Shown: piece by piece, positions 53,843-63,610 of the stretch | Numbering within the stretch: position 1 is the stretch's first letter | How the letters are laid out: every line of letters begins with the position of its first letter | From: Levilactobacillus lanxiensis | GTDB taxonomy: Bacteria; Bacillota; Bacilli; Lactobacillales; Lactobacillaceae | Length of the DNA: 64,000 bases | Direction of reading: 5' to 3' | Assembly (NCBI RefSeq): GCF_016861655.1 | Contig: NZ_BOLN01000001.1 | Location: 186,001-250,000, forward strand | The notes under the pieces: generated by a model | Database searches by the model: none | What the model was told of the DNA's origin: nothing | Seen by the model: only the letters and a program-made list of their open reading frames with translations | Translations under genes and position numbers: made by a program

Positions 53843-54544
53843 ATGGCCTACATAGAAGTTAAACACGAAACCAGACAATTCACCCAAGGCGACCAGACTA
53901 CCACCGCCAACCAAGATATCTCCTTTAGCGTGGAGCGTGGCCAGGTCGTCACGATTCTCGGCCCCAGTGGTGCCGGCAAGTCCACCCTGCTCAACATTCT
54001 CGGTGGCATGGACAGCCCCACGGATGGGCAAGTCCTGATTGATGGCACCGACATCGCCCAATTTACCGCCAAACAGTTGACCACCTATCGCCGCCAGGAC
54101 GTGGGATTTGTTTTTCAATTTTATAACCTGGTCCCCAACCTGACCGCCAAGGAAAACGTCGAGCTGGCCTCCCAGATTACGAGCGATGCCCGCGACGTGG
54201 ATGAGACGCTGGGACTGGTCGGCCTGACCGACCGCGCCAAGAACTTCCCGGCGCAATTGTCCGGCGGTGAACAGCAACGGGTCGCCATTGCCCGGGCCAT
54301 CGCCAAGAACCCCAAGCTCCTCCTGTGTGACGAACCCACCGGCGCCCTAGACTACCAAACGGGCAAACAGGTGCTGCAGGTCATTCAAGACGGCGCCCGT
54401 CAGACCAACATGACCGTCATCATCGTGACCCACAACGGCGCGATTGCCAAGATGGGCGACCAGACTATTCACATCAACGACGCCCAGGTCCAGTCGATCC
54501 AGCAGAATTCCCAGCCGACACCGATTGCCGACATTGAATGGTAG
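53843..54544 (+). CDS. ABC transporter ATP-binding protein (MacB/LolD type)
   Basis: 233 residues. Walker A GPSGAGKS at 40-47, Q-loop [11 protein letters not shown], signature LSGGEQQR, Walker B LLLCDEP and the switch His in VTHN are intact. It pairs with the FtsX-like permease immediately downstream (stop and next start adjoin). Start set at 53843 by AGAGAG upstream. Such systems usually export peptides or lipids, or give antimicrobial resistance, rather than import nutrients. Confidence 0.95.
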   Translation: MAYIEVKHETRQFTQGDQTTTANQDISFSVERGQVVTILGPSGAGKSTLLNILGGMDSPTDGQVLIDGTDIAQFTAKQLTTYRRQDVGFVFQFYNLVPNLTAKENVELASQITSDARDVDETLGLVGLTDRAKNFPAQLSGGEQQRVAIARAIAKNPKLLLCDEPTGALDYQTGKQVLQVIQDGARQTNMTVIIVTHNGAIAKMGDQTIHINDAQVQSIQQNSQPTPIADIEW

Positions 54545-54553
54545 GTGATGACC

Positions 54554-57127
54554 ATGACAAAGAGTTATTGGCGCGTTTTATGGCGTGAAATTGGCCACTC
54601 CAAGGCCCGTTTCATCTCGATTATGCTGATTATTTTTCTTGGCGTGGCCTTCTATACCGGGATTCGGGCGACCGGTCCGGACATGCTCCAGGCTGCAACG
54701 GATTACTATGCCGACCAGAATTTGGCGACCAACAGCGTGCAATCTACGGCGGGTTTGACGAAAAAGGACTTGGCCATTTTACACCAGCATCGGGATCAAT
54801 TAAGCTATCAAGCCGTAAAATACTTAGACATCAATCAACTAAACAATAATCAGGTCGTGCGGGTCGCGGAGATGCCCAGCGGGTCCCTCAATCGGGTGAC
54901 CGTCGTGAGTGGCCATCTGCCGCGCCGGGCCAACGAAATCGTCTTGGACCAACAGGCGCGGACGCTTCAGCCGAAGCTCAAGCTGGGGTCGACCTACCGG
55001 ATTGCCACAACCAGCGCGCTGAACCGCCAGTTCAATCGGCGGACGTTTAAAATCGTGGGCTTCGTCAACTCACCGCGCTACATCGAGAAGGCCACCCGCG
55101 GCGTGACGACCGTCGGCAAGGGCACGCTGGATTACTTTGCGCTGGTCAAGCCGGGGACGCTGACACAGACCGTCGCTAGCCGCATCGATGTGGGGTTCAA
55201 GAACCTGCGGGGTGTGACGCCTTACACGGCCAAATATAAGCGGTTGAATCGCGCCAACACGGCCAAACTCAAGCACTGGCTAAAACCGCAGGCGGCTAAA
55301 CGCCAGGCCCAATTGCAGCGACAGGCTCGCGCCCAACTGGCGCCCCAGGTTGCCAAGGTCCAGGCGTTGGCCCAACAACTCCCGGCCAACGCGCCAATTT
55401 TGACGAAGGCCCAAGCCCAGATTAAGCAGGCCCAGGCTAAAATCGCCGCGATTGGTCGCCCGACTTACTTAGTCACTGGCCGCGCCGCCAATCCCGGCTA
55501 CAGCGAATACCACGAGAACACACAGCGAGTCGTCGCCCTGTCGACGGTCTTTCCGCTATTTTTCATTGCGATTGCGGCGCTGATCTGTCTGACGACCATG
55601 ACGCGGATGGTGGCTGAACTCCGGGTCCAAATGGGCACACTCAAGGCCCTGGGCTATAGCAATGCCGCCATTGGCAGTGAATTTCTGTTGTACGGCGGAC
55701 TTGCCAGTCTACTGGGAACGGTGCTGGGCGTGGGCTTTGGCGTCAACTTCTTCCCTCGCTTCATTGCCCAAGCGTACGGCAGCATGTACAATCTACCGGC
55801 CATCAACGTGCAGGTCATCTGGGCCGACATCTTAATCGCACTTGTGATTGCGTTGGCCTGCACGATTGGCAGCGCCCTGCTCGTCTTGCGGGTCGACCTC
55901 ACCAGTCTGCCGGCGACGTTAATGCAACCGAAAGCGCCCAAGGCTGGGAAAACGCTGTGGCTGGAACACTGGCATGGCCTCTGGAACCGCCTGAATTTCA
56001 ATCACAAGGTCACGCTGCGTAACCTCTTTCGTTACAAACAGCGCCTCCTCATGACGGTGCTGGGCATCGCCGGCTGTATGGCCATGATGATCACGGGCTT
56101 TGGCCTGAAGGATTCCATCGGCGATATCAGCGTGAAACAATTTGACCAGCTCTGGCACTACGACGCCATTGTCGTACGAAACGGCTCACAGACCGCGCAA
56201 CAACGCCGAGCACTTCATCGCCAGTCTCTGGTGAAAAATGATTTTGTTGTGAAACAGGCGCAGGTCACCGTGGAACGGTCGGACGTCGCCAACCAAACGG
56301 CCACGTTGAGCGTGCCGCAGCATCCCCAGAACCTCACGCAATTTGTCGTCCTGCGCAATCGACAAACCCACGCGGCCTACCACCTGAACAATCGCGGCGC
56401 CATCATCGATGAAAAACTGGCCAAGCTTTATGACGTTCAGGTAGGCGACACCCTCCCCGTGAAGCTCGGCAACCGCCAAGTGAAGCGGGTGCGGGTGGCC
56501 GCCATTGCGGAAAACTACGTCAATCACTTCATTTATGTCTCGCCTAGCTATTACCACCAACTGTTTGCGGCGACGCCCGTTTATAACGGCAACCTGGTTC
56601 AGTTCACCCATCACAGTCAGAAACGGCAGAACGCCTTTGCCAACGACCTCTTGAAGACGCCGGGCATGCTGAACGTGACCCTGCTGAGCACCGAGAAGAA
56701 AAACAACTTCCAGATGCTCGACACCATGGACCTGGTCGTCGTCATCTTCGTGGTCGCGGCCGGCGCGCTGGCCCTGGTCGTGCTCTACAACCTGACCAAC
56801 ATCAACGTTTCCGAACGGATTCGTGAGTTGTCGACCATCAAGGTGCTGGGTTTCTACGACGGCGAGGTCACGATGTACATCTTCCGCGAGAATCTAATCC
56901 TAACTGGACTGGGCATCTTCTTCGGCTGTTTCCTGGGAAACTGGCTGCACAGCTACATTTTAAATACCGCCGAGACCGACAGTCTCATGTTCTCGCCCGG
57001 CATTCACTGGGTCAGCTACGTCTACGCGGCCCTGTTAACGCTGGCATTCAGCCTGTTGGTCATGACCATCATGCACCGCAAGTTGAAGCACATTAATATG
57101 TTGGATGCGTTGGCTTCGGTGGATTAG
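54554..57127 (+). CDS. FtsX-like ABC transporter permease
   Basis: 857 residues from the ATG at 54554 (AGGTGAT upstream; GTG at 54545 and ATG at 54548 are alternatives). One N-terminal helix (about 20-40), a long extracytoplasmic domain including an Ala/Gln coiled coil (about 250-300), then two FtsX blocks of helices (about 340-460 and 730-850) with a further helix near 500. This is the common eight-helix export permease with duplicated FtsX domain. It forms a transporter with the upstream ATPase. No histidine kinase or immunity gene is adjacent, so the substrate is open. Confidence 0.93.
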   Translation: MTKSYWRVLWREIGHSKARFISIMLIIFLGVAFYTGIRATGPDMLQAATDYYADQNLATNSVQSTAGLTKKDLAILHQHRDQLSYQAVKYLDINQLNNNQVVRVAEMPSGSLNRVTVVSGHLPRRANEIVLDQQARTLQPKLKLGSTYRIATTSALNRQFNRRTFKIVGFVNSPRYIEKATRGVTTVGKGTLDYFALVKPGTLTQTVASRIDVGFKNLRGVTPYTAKYKRLNRANTAKLKHWLKPQAAKRQAQLQRQARAQLAPQVAKVQALAQQLPANAPILTKAQAQIKQAQAKIAAIGRPTYLVTGRAANPGYSEYHENTQRVVALSTVFPLFFIAIAALICLTTMTRMVAELRVQMGTLKALGYSNAAIGSEFLLYGGLASLLGTVLGVGFGVNFFPRFIAQAYGSMYNLPAINVQVIWADILIALVIALACTIGSALLVLRVDLTSLPATLMQPKAPKAGKTLWLEHWHGLWNRLNFNHKVTLRNLFRYKQRLLMTVLGIAGCMAMMITGFGLKDSIGDISVKQFDQLWHYDAIVVRNGSQTAQQRRALHRQSLVKNDFVVKQAQVTVERSDVANQTATLSVPQHPQNLTQFVVLRNRQTHAAYHLNNRGAIIDEKLAKLYDVQVGDTLPVKLGNRQVKRVRVAAIAENYVNHFIYVSPSYYHQLFAATPVYNGNLVQFTHHSQKRQNAFANDLLKTPGMLNVTLLSTEKKNNFQMLDTMDLVVVIFVVAAGALALVVLYNLTNINVSERIRELSTIKVLGFYDGEVTMYIFRENLILTGLGIFFGCFLGNWLHSYILNTAETDSLMFSPGIHWVSYVYAALLTLAFSLLVMTIMHRKLKHINMLDALASVD

Positions 57128-57235
57128 AAATGAAAAAATTCTAATTTGACAAATTTTATATCGACCACAAAAAACAGGTTTCACCTCAAAGTTACGGGGT
57201 GAAGCCTGTTTGATTTACATCGAACTGCTTTCAAT

Positions 57236-58504
57236 TTAACCTTCAAACGCCGAGCCCATCGGCTTAACCAACGTCTGTAACAGCTGGTCCACCTGGGGCT
57301 GGGTCTTGAACACGACCCGCTCCGCAAAGAGCGTGGCCGATTGTTGCGAATGGTACGTGACCTGTTGCTTGGCGCCGGTCTGCGTATCCGTCACCGTGGC
57401 CTGGGCAACGGGTTCGCCAGCATTGACGGTCCCGGAACTCATCTGGGCGGGCGTCAGCTTGGTGGCGACCGTGGTGGTCAACCCAGCCCTCTTGTCCTGG
57501 TACCACACACCCGCTTGATTATTGGTCGGTGCCGCCGTGACGGTCGTGGCTAGCCCCGTTGCCAGGGAGATCCGCCGATCCGTCAACGCGGTCGTTTCCA
57601 ATTGGTACTGTTTTTTCAATTGCTTAATGAGCTTATTCATTGCAGTGAACGTGGTATCCCCACCCAGAATTGTGGCGATCATCCGCTGGCCGTTGACCGT
57701 GTAAGTCGCGGTAAAACACAGCTTGGCGTTTTCCGTGTACCCGGTCTTCAACCCGTCAATGTTTGCGTTCTTGTCGTAATGCGATTGGCCCTTCAAGCAG
57801 GAGTTTTCGTTATAAATTTTGGTGCCGTTGACGCTGGCTTCCTTTTTCCCAGAAACCTGGACGATGCTGGGATCGGCCTGAATCAGATGTTGGGCCACAA
57901 TTGTAATGGCCTTAGCCGAAACCAGGTTTTCTTCCTTCTTCCCGGTGCCTGGCAAGACGAGGTTGTAGTCCTTCAGGTCGGTGTTGTCGAGGCCGGATGA
58001 ACTGATAAAGTGGGCCTCAATGCCCCAGTCAGCGCTCTGTTGATTCATGAGTTGAATAAACTTAGCGTTGTTGCCAGCAACGTACTCGCCCAATGCGGTC
58101 GCCGCACTATTGGAGGAAGCAATCATTGCCGCTGCCACTAATTGCCGGACCGTGAACGTCTCGCCCTTTTTCATGCGGAGGGAAGAGTACGCGTAGCTGT
58201 GACTGAGTTTCAACAGGTCGTGACTCATGGGTACCTGATCATCCCAATTAATTTTTCCTTGATTAATGGCACTGACCGTTAAATAGACGGTCAACAATTT
58301 TGATAATGATGCGATGGGGTAGCGCTTGTCTGCGTTTTGCTGGTACAGCACCTGCCCACTCTGCGCATCCATCACGTAAGCGGACCGCGCCGCAACCTTC
58401 GTGACGGTTTTAGCGGCCGCGGTCGTTGTGGACCCGCCACCTAAAATGACCGCGATGAGGCCCAGGATCACGCCCCGCCGAAGCCAATGTTTAAATAGAA
58501 CCAC
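57236..58504 (-). CDS. dacA: D-alanyl-D-alanine carboxypeptidase (PBP5 type)
   Basis: 422 residues if started at the GTG at 58504, which has AAAGGAG 11 bases upstream; no ATG fits. A signal peptide of about 30 residues is followed by the serine peptidase S11 domain with S66-L-S-K69, SSN and KTG motifs, and a C-terminal beta domain plus amphipathic tail. It trims the terminal D-Ala of peptidoglycan stem peptides at the outer membrane surface. Single gene. Confidence 0.94.
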   Translation of the reverse strand: MVLFKHWLRRGVILGLIAVILGGGSTTTAAAKTVTKVAARSAYVMDAQSGQVLYQQNADKRYPIASLSKLLTVYLTVSAINQGKINWDDQVPMSHDLLKLSHSYAYSSLRMKKGETFTVRQLVAAAMIASSNSAATALGEYVAGNNAKFIQLMNQQSADWGIEAHFISSSGLDNTDLKDYNLVLPGTGKKEENLVSAKAITIVAQHLIQADPSIVQVSGKKEASVNGTKIYNENSCLKGQSHYDKNANIDGLKTGYTENAKLCFTATYTVNGQRMIATILGGDTTFTAMNKLIKQLKKQYQLETTALTDRRISLATGLATTVTAAPTNNQAGVWYQDKRAGLTTTVATKLTPAQMSSGTVNAGEPVAQATVTDTQTGAKQQVTYHSQQSATLFAERVVFKTQPQVDQLLQTLVKPMGSAFEG

Positions 58505-58822
58505 GAGCGTCAACGCTCCTTTCAATTTCGTACGTTCTATTATACAAAACCCAGGGGCTGATGGCGCGCTAAAATCCAAACTTGCTAAAATTTTAACTTC
58601 TTACAAATCTATTTGTCATATTATTACCATAGTGTTATTTTTCGGGGCGTACTGACCTAGTTAACCCGATTGTTAAGTCCCCGCACCCACCCCAACAGAA
58701 AGAGTCCACCACCCATCGGGTACCATGCGGAAGTGCTACCCTAAGAAAGACTACCGGTCCCTCGGCGCTCATCTTCGTGTCGACCAGCCACCACTCCCAA
58801 TTTTCCACCCGAGACTTCCCCC

Positions 58823-58851
58823 TTGACAGGCTATGTTTACAGTTGTAAACT
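58823..58851 (+). promoter_or_regulatory. copY-copB promoter with cop box
   Basis: TTGACA (58823-58828), 17-base spacer, TAAACT (58846-58851). The spacer holds TACAGTTGTA (58838-58847), a match to the CopY operator TACANNTGTA, so repression would block the promoter directly. The remaining bases 58505-58822 contain no gene. Confidence 0.85.
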
Positions 58852-58983
58852 CAAGTCACCAATCAAGGTTAGGTTGGCTCAAACCACCACCTTGATTTCC
58901 CCTCAGTCGCTCACTATCACCGCGGCTGACCCGCACCACTTCCCCTAACCAATAACCGTTCCACTAAAAAAGGAGTGTTCACC

Positions 58984-59430
58984 ATGGCCACAGCAGAATT
59001 AGCCGTCACCATTTCCGACGCAGAATGGCGCGTCATGCGAATCGTCTGGACGTTAAAAGAGACCGACAGCCGCACCATCATTGATTTGCTCGAACAACAA
59101 CACGATTGGAAGCCCGCCACCATCAAAACCTTGATTGGCCGGCTGGTCAAGAAGGGCGCGCTGGCCACGACCAAGCAGGGCCGCCAGTTCATTTACACCC
59201 CATTGATTCCGGAACAAGCTGCCATGGATACCGCGCTGACCAATGAAATCAGTCAAATGTGCGCGATGCACCGTGGGACCGCGATTGCTCACGTGTTAGA
59301 AGACACCGAAATGAGCCGCGCCGACGTCCAAAATTTAATCGACGTGCTCGCTAAGAAATTACCAACCGCCCCCGAGTCAGTCCACTGCGACTGCCTCCCC
59401 GACGGCTGCGAAGGGAGTTGTGCAGAATGA
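58984..59430 (+). CDS. copY: CopY/TcrY family copper-responsive repressor
   Basis: 148 residues. A BlaI/MecI-like winged helix (SDAEWRVMRIVWTLKETDSRTIIDLL..WKPATIKTLIGRLVKKG) is followed by a C-terminal cysteine cluster CDCLPDGCEGSC. Classical CopY has CxCx4CxC; here the last pair is spaced CxxxC. AAGGAG precedes the ATG. Its stop overlaps the copB start (ATGA). It binds the cop box upstream and releases on Cu(I). Confidence 0.95.
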   Translation: MATAELAVTISDAEWRVMRIVWTLKETDSRTIIDLLEQQHDWKPATIKTLIGRLVKKGALATTKQGRQFIYTPLIPEQAAMDTALTNEISQMCAMHRGTAIAHVLEDTEMSRADVQNLIDVLAKKLPTAPESVHCDCLPDGCEGSCAE

Positions 59431-61583
59431 AAAATGAACGCGACTTAGGCATGTCTCACATGAACATGCAACAAGATATGAAGGACGGCCACGACATGGG
59501 AAATATGAAAATGGATCACATGGACATGGGCGATGGTCCCGCGAATGGCGAACACCAGGACATGAGCAACATGGACATGGCCCACATGGATATGGACATG
59601 GGCGATGGCCACATGATGCACATGGGCAATCTGAAACGCAAGTTCTGGGTCTCCCTCATCCTGACGATTCCCGTCATTCTGATGTCCCCCATGATGGGCA
59701 TGACGCTCCCCTTCCAGCTGATTTTCCCCGGCAGTGACTGGGTCGTCGCCGTCTTAGGCACGATTCTCTTCTTCTACGGCGGTGGTGCCTTCTTCAGTGG
59801 TGCCAAGGCCGAGCTGGAAATGAAGCGTCCTGCCATGATGACCCTGATTGCCATGGGAATTGGCGTGGCCTACGTTTACAGCATCTACGCCGTTATCGCC
59901 AACAACCTCTTCCACGTCACACCGACCGTGAACAACTTTTTCTGGGAACTCTCGACCCTGATTGTCATCATGCTATTGGGTCACTGGATTGAAATGAACA
60001 CCGTCATGAACGCCGGGTCTGCCGTGGAAGCACTGGGAAAATTGCTTCCCCAAGAAGCCCACGTTCAGGACGCCCAGGGCAACATTACCGACGTTAAGTT
60101 AAGTGACCTACAAATCGGTGAAACTGTGGTTATTCGGGCCGGTGAACAAATTCCCGCCGACGCCAAGATTCTCAGTGGGACCTCCGACGTGAACGAATCC
60201 TTAGTTACCGGTGAGTCCAAGGCCGTTAAGAAGACCACAGACGACACCCTGATTGGTGGGGCCGTCAACGGAACGGGGACCCTAACCGCTACCGTCACGG
60301 GCACCGGGGACTCCGGCTACTTGGCCCAAGTCATGAAATTGATCAGTGACGCCAAGAATGCCAAGTCCAAGTCAGAAAACCTGGCCGACCGGGTTGCGGG
60401 CTGGCTGTTCTACGCCGCCCTCTTTGCCGGCATCCTGGCCTTCATCGTTTGGTTGACCGTGGCTAATTTAGCCGTCGCTTTGCCCGTGGCCGTGGCTGTC
60501 TTCGTTATCGCCTGCCCCCACGCACTGGGCCTGGCCGTTCCTTTGGTTGTTTCCCGGAGTACCGCGCTGGCCGCTCAGAACGGTTTACTGATTCGTAACC
60601 GGAACGCCATGGAACAGGTTAACCAATTAAAGTTCGCTCTGATGGACAAAACTGGCACGTTAACCATGGGTGAATTCAAGGTCAATCACCTGGTCAGTTT
60701 AACCGCTGATTTAGATGAACAAGCCGTCTTACAACACTTAGCCAACCTCGAAAGTGGCTCCAGCCATCCCCTGGCAACCGGGATCTTAACGGCCGCCAAG
60801 GCAAAAGGTCTGACGGTCACCGCCGCCAGCGATACCCATCAAGAAACGGGTCTCGGCCAATTCGGCACCATCGACGGCACCACGTACGGCGTCGTTTCCG
60901 TCAACTATTTGGACCAGAAACACCTGACCTACGACCACGACCAATTCACACAGTTCGCTGCCGAAGGAAACTCCATCAGCTACCTGCTTGCCGGCGACCA
61001 AGTCCTCGGCCTCGTCGCACAGGGTGATCAGATCAAGCCAGCTGCCAAGACGCTGGTCACGTCATTGAAACGCCAAGGCATCACGCCGGTTATGTTGACC
61101 GGTGACAACCAGGAAACGGCCAACAAGGTCGCTGCCAGCGTGGGTATCACCGAGGTCCAAGCGCGCCTCCTGCCGGAAGACAAGGAACGTTTGGTCCAAG
61201 AATACCAACAAAAGGGTAAGGTCCTCTTCATTGGGGATGGCGTAAATGATGCGCCAAGTCTGGCCCGGGCAGACATCGGGATGGCCATTGGATCCGGGAC
61301 CGATGTGGCGATTGAATCCGCCGACATCATCCTGGTTTCGAGTGACCCCGGCGACGTCATCCAGTTCCTTGATTTAGCAAGAGCCACCCACCGCAAGATG
61401 ACCGAAAACCTCTGGTGGGGCGCTGGTTACAACCTGATTGCTATTCCACTGGCCGCCGGTGTGCTGGCACCGATTGGGTTCATGTTGAACCCCATGTTAG
61501 GGGCGGTGGTGATGTCATTGAGCACCATCATCGTCGCCATCAACGCCATGACGTTAAAGATCAAAGCGGTCCCAACGGAATAG
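59427..61583 (+). CDS. copB: Copper-translocating P1B-type ATPase, CopB-like
   Basis: 718 residues. The first about 70 are a Met/His/Asp-rich tail (repeats of HMDMGD type) that should bind copper. The core shows the TGES actuator loop, C363-P-H365 in the sixth helix, D407-K-T-G-T phosphorylation site and GDGVNDAPSLA hinge. CPH rather than CPC marks the CopB subgroup, which exports Cu(I)/Cu(II) or silver. No classical HMA CxxC domain is present. The start overlaps copY. It is the end of a two-gene operon. Confidence 0.96.
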   Translation: MKNERDLGMSHMNMQQDMKDGHDMGNMKMDHMDMGDGPANGEHQDMSNMDMAHMDMDMGDGHMMHMGNLKRKFWVSLILTIPVILMSPMMGMTLPFQLIFPGSDWVVAVLGTILFFYGGGAFFSGAKAELEMKRPAMMTLIAMGIGVAYVYSIYAVIANNLFHVTPTVNNFFWELSTLIVIMLLGHWIEMNTVMNAGSAVEALGKLLPQEAHVQDAQGNITDVKLSDLQIGETVVIRAGEQIPADAKILSGTSDVNESLVTGESKAVKKTTDDTLIGGAVNGTGTLTATVTGTGDSGYLAQVMKLISDAKNAKSKSENLADRVAGWLFYAALFAGILAFIVWLTVANLAVALPVAVAVFVIACPHALGLAVPLVVSRSTALAAQNGLLIRNRNAMEQVNQLKFALMDKTGTLTMGEFKVNHLVSLTADLDEQAVLQHLANLESGSSHPLATGILTAAKAKGLTVTAASDTHQETGLGQFGTIDGTTYGVVSVNYLDQKHLTYDHDQFTQFAAEGNSISYLLAGDQVLGLVAQGDQIKPAAKTLVTSLKRQGITPVMLTGDNQETANKVAASVGITEVQARLLPEDKERLVQEYQQKGKVLFIGDGVNDAPSLARADIGMAIGSGTDVAIESADIILVSSDPGDVIQFLDLARATHRKMTENLWWGAGYNLIAIPLAAGVLAPIGFMLNPMLGAVVMSLSTIIVAINAMTLKIKAVPTE

Positions 61584-61594
61584 ATTGGCTTTAC

Positions 61595-61700
61595 CGCCTA
61601 CGGATTGTCAGGGACGCCACCCGGTGGGGCCCGCGCGAAGCCTGAGAAACGGTCTTCGCCCTCGCCTTGAAATCCTCCGGCTAACCAATCATTCGGTTGA
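61595..61700 (+). repeat. Type A-like fragment
   Basis: GCGAAG / CTTCGC hairpin with the loop cctgagaaacggt found in type A, plus GCCTTGAAATC. It lies just after the copB stop in sense orientation, before the terminator. Terminal arms are absent. Confidence 0.5.
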
Positions 61701-61750
61701 ACCCCTAGCCTTTAACTTCAGCGCCAGCTTTAAATTCTACTAACGCAACT

Positions 61751-61801
61751 AAAAATAGCGTAAGACCTGTCACTCACTCGACAAGTCTTACGCTATTTTT
61801 G
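61751..61801. terminator. Terminator between copB and the DMT transporter
   Basis: AATAGCGTAAGAC / GTCTTACGCTATT with A and T runs on both sides; it can serve both convergent transcripts. Confidence 0.88.
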
Positions 61802-61873
61802 TACAACATAATTGAATTTGCTTAATGATTCAGAAAACACAAAATGCAGGAACCAAGTGGACTCACCACCTGC

Positions 61874-62077
61874 ACTAAACCAGTCTAAGCCGTGAGGGCA
61901 TAAAAAATGAGCTCAGTCGTGGGATTTACGGCGCATAGCGACGTAAATGGTGATTTTGAGACTCGCTTCTTAGAGGCTCAAAACAAGCCCAGAGACCGCT
62001 CTTCGGCTCTGGGCGTCCTCACCACCGCGTTCCGGCCTATTTTCACCGCCCGGCAAGGCGACCCAGACCCGTTTAGT
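61874..62077 (-). repeat. Type B repeat, copy B5
   Basis: Complete reversed copy. Stems TTTACG / CGTAAA and CAGAG / CTCTG. Its left border GTTTAGTCC contains the TAA of the transporter gene, and the copy lies between that stop and the shared terminator. Confidence 0.9.
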
Positions 62078-63008
62078 CCGGATTGGTGCGGAAGCGGCGG
62101 ATTAGACGAATCATCTGGCGCCCATTTAACGACAGCACCATCACCGCTAAGATCACCAGTGCGCCGCCAATCAAGTCGAACTTGGTCAGCTGAACGTTGA
62201 GGAACATCACGGAAAATGCCGTGGCGGACAGGGGTTCAAACGCGTCCAGCAAGCTGGCCGTGGTTGGCAAGATGTAGCCCAGCGCGTGCGCAAACATCAG
62301 GAATGGAATAACTGTTCCGAAGACAATAATAATCCCAATCATGCTCCAGCCGGCCCAGGACAACGTCACGTGTTCCTGCCAAACGGGTCCGAAAACATTT
62401 AAACAGATGCCGGCCACTAGCAGGCCCCAGCCGGTCACGGAAACGGCGCCAAACTTGGGCAACAGTGGCCGCGGAATCAGCGTGTTCGTCGCAACTCCGA
62501 TGGCTGACAGTCCACCCCAGAACAGGACGACCGGTGAAATGGCCAGGCTGTTGAGGTGCCCGTGCGTCACAATCAATAGCGTCCCGATGAAGGCAATCGC
62601 CATCCCCATGGCCTCGGGCCGCGTTGGCGTCACGTGCTTGAATACTAAGAAATAGATACTAATGATGAACGGTCCGAGGAACTGAATAATTGTGGCAACC
62701 GGTGCATTGCCGAATTTAACGGCTTCGAAATAGCACAGCTGAACCGGCACCAATCCCAATAGGCCGTAGCTGACGACGCGCAGGGCCGTGCCCCGCTGGC
62801 ACCAAATTTCAAATGGCTTGATGCCAATCACTTGGCCAAAGACCAGTAGAATAATCCCGGCACTGATCATGCGGACCTGGGTCAGCCACAGTGCCGTCAC
62901 TTCGGGGTTCATCGTAAACAGCGTGCTTGCCGCAACCCCTGAGATGCCCCACAAGATGCAGGCCACACTTGCCAGTAACACGCCGCGTAAATGATGTTGT
63001 GGAGTCAT
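62073..63008 (-). CDS. EamA/DMT family transporter
   Basis: 311 residues with ten predicted helices in two EamA repeats (WGISGVAASTLF early; LFWGGLSAIGVATNTL in the second half), typical of RhaT/YdcZ-like permeases that move small metabolites. A basic C-terminal tail (RRFRTNPD) ends at the border of repeat B5. GGGTGGGG precedes the ATG. Single gene; substrate unknown. Confidence 0.92.
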   Translation of the reverse strand: MTPQHHLRGVLLASVACILWGISGVAASTLFTMNPEVTALWLTQVRMISAGIILLVFGQVIGIKPFEIWCQRGTALRVVSYGLLGLVPVQLCYFEAVKFGNAPVATIIQFLGPFIISIYFLVFKHVTPTRPEAMGMAIAFIGTLLIVTHGHLNSLAISPVVLFWGGLSAIGVATNTLIPRPLLPKFGAVSVTGWGLLVAGICLNVFGPVWQEHVTLSWAGWSMIGIIIVFGTVIPFLMFAHALGYILPTTASLLDAFEPLSATAFSVMFLNVQLTKFDLIGGALVILAVMVLSLNGRQMIRLIRRFRTNPD

Positions 63009-63235
63009 AGCTGCCCCACCCGTGTCAGTCCAAATTTCATAATCAGTCTCCCTCTCTTTGTGCCGATTTATGCATTATTTTATAAACGGCAAGGCTATGC
63101 CAACCATCGCCGTTCTTGCATTCTAAAATTAACGAGCACTGACCAGTATAACAAAAATGACGAAAAGTCCCGCCCATTTCAGGGAATTTTCACGAGATTC
63201 TTAGTCTTAAGCGTTTTCTTTTTTGGGAAATAAAA

Positions 63236-63266
63236 ACGAGGCCACCTTTGACAGTTAGCCTCGTCC
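63236..63266 (-). terminator. Terminator for a minus-strand transcript entering from the right
   Basis: ACGAGGC / GCCTCGT with the T-run (TTTTTATTT) on the minus strand. No minus-strand gene lies close by, but a frame ending at 63955 would read through repeats B6 and A14 to this point. Confidence 0.65.
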
Positions 63267-63337
63267 AAAACAAACTTATTCTTAGCCCACACAATCATAG
63301 TCAATGACGACGTAGCTAAAGAATCCGGCTGGTTTGG

Positions 63338-63558
63338 GGGCTAAACCAGTCTTAGCCGCAGAGCTGGGGAAAATGAGCCAGTCGTGGAAGTGACCAGAGG
63401 TGAGCCAAGGTGACTAGCTGTGTCGATGGTCTTAGCTGAGCGGTTTTCCTCAGCTTAGAGCATGGGACAACCTTTGAGACCGCCCCTCAGGCTCAAAGTT
63501 GAGGTGGAAGCCTGCCTCTCAGGCTGGAACCGGCCCCACAGCAGGGCACCTTGGGCGC
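63338..63558 (-). repeat. Type A repeat, copy A14
   Basis: Reversed, head-to-tail with B6. AGCTGAG / CTCAGCT conserved. The flank TCCGGCTGGTTTGG before its right end also precedes B6. Confidence 0.88.
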
Positions 63559-63610
63559 GCACCAGTAACCCCCTCAACCAACAGAAAAACCAAAGAGTCC
63601 GGCTGGTTTG

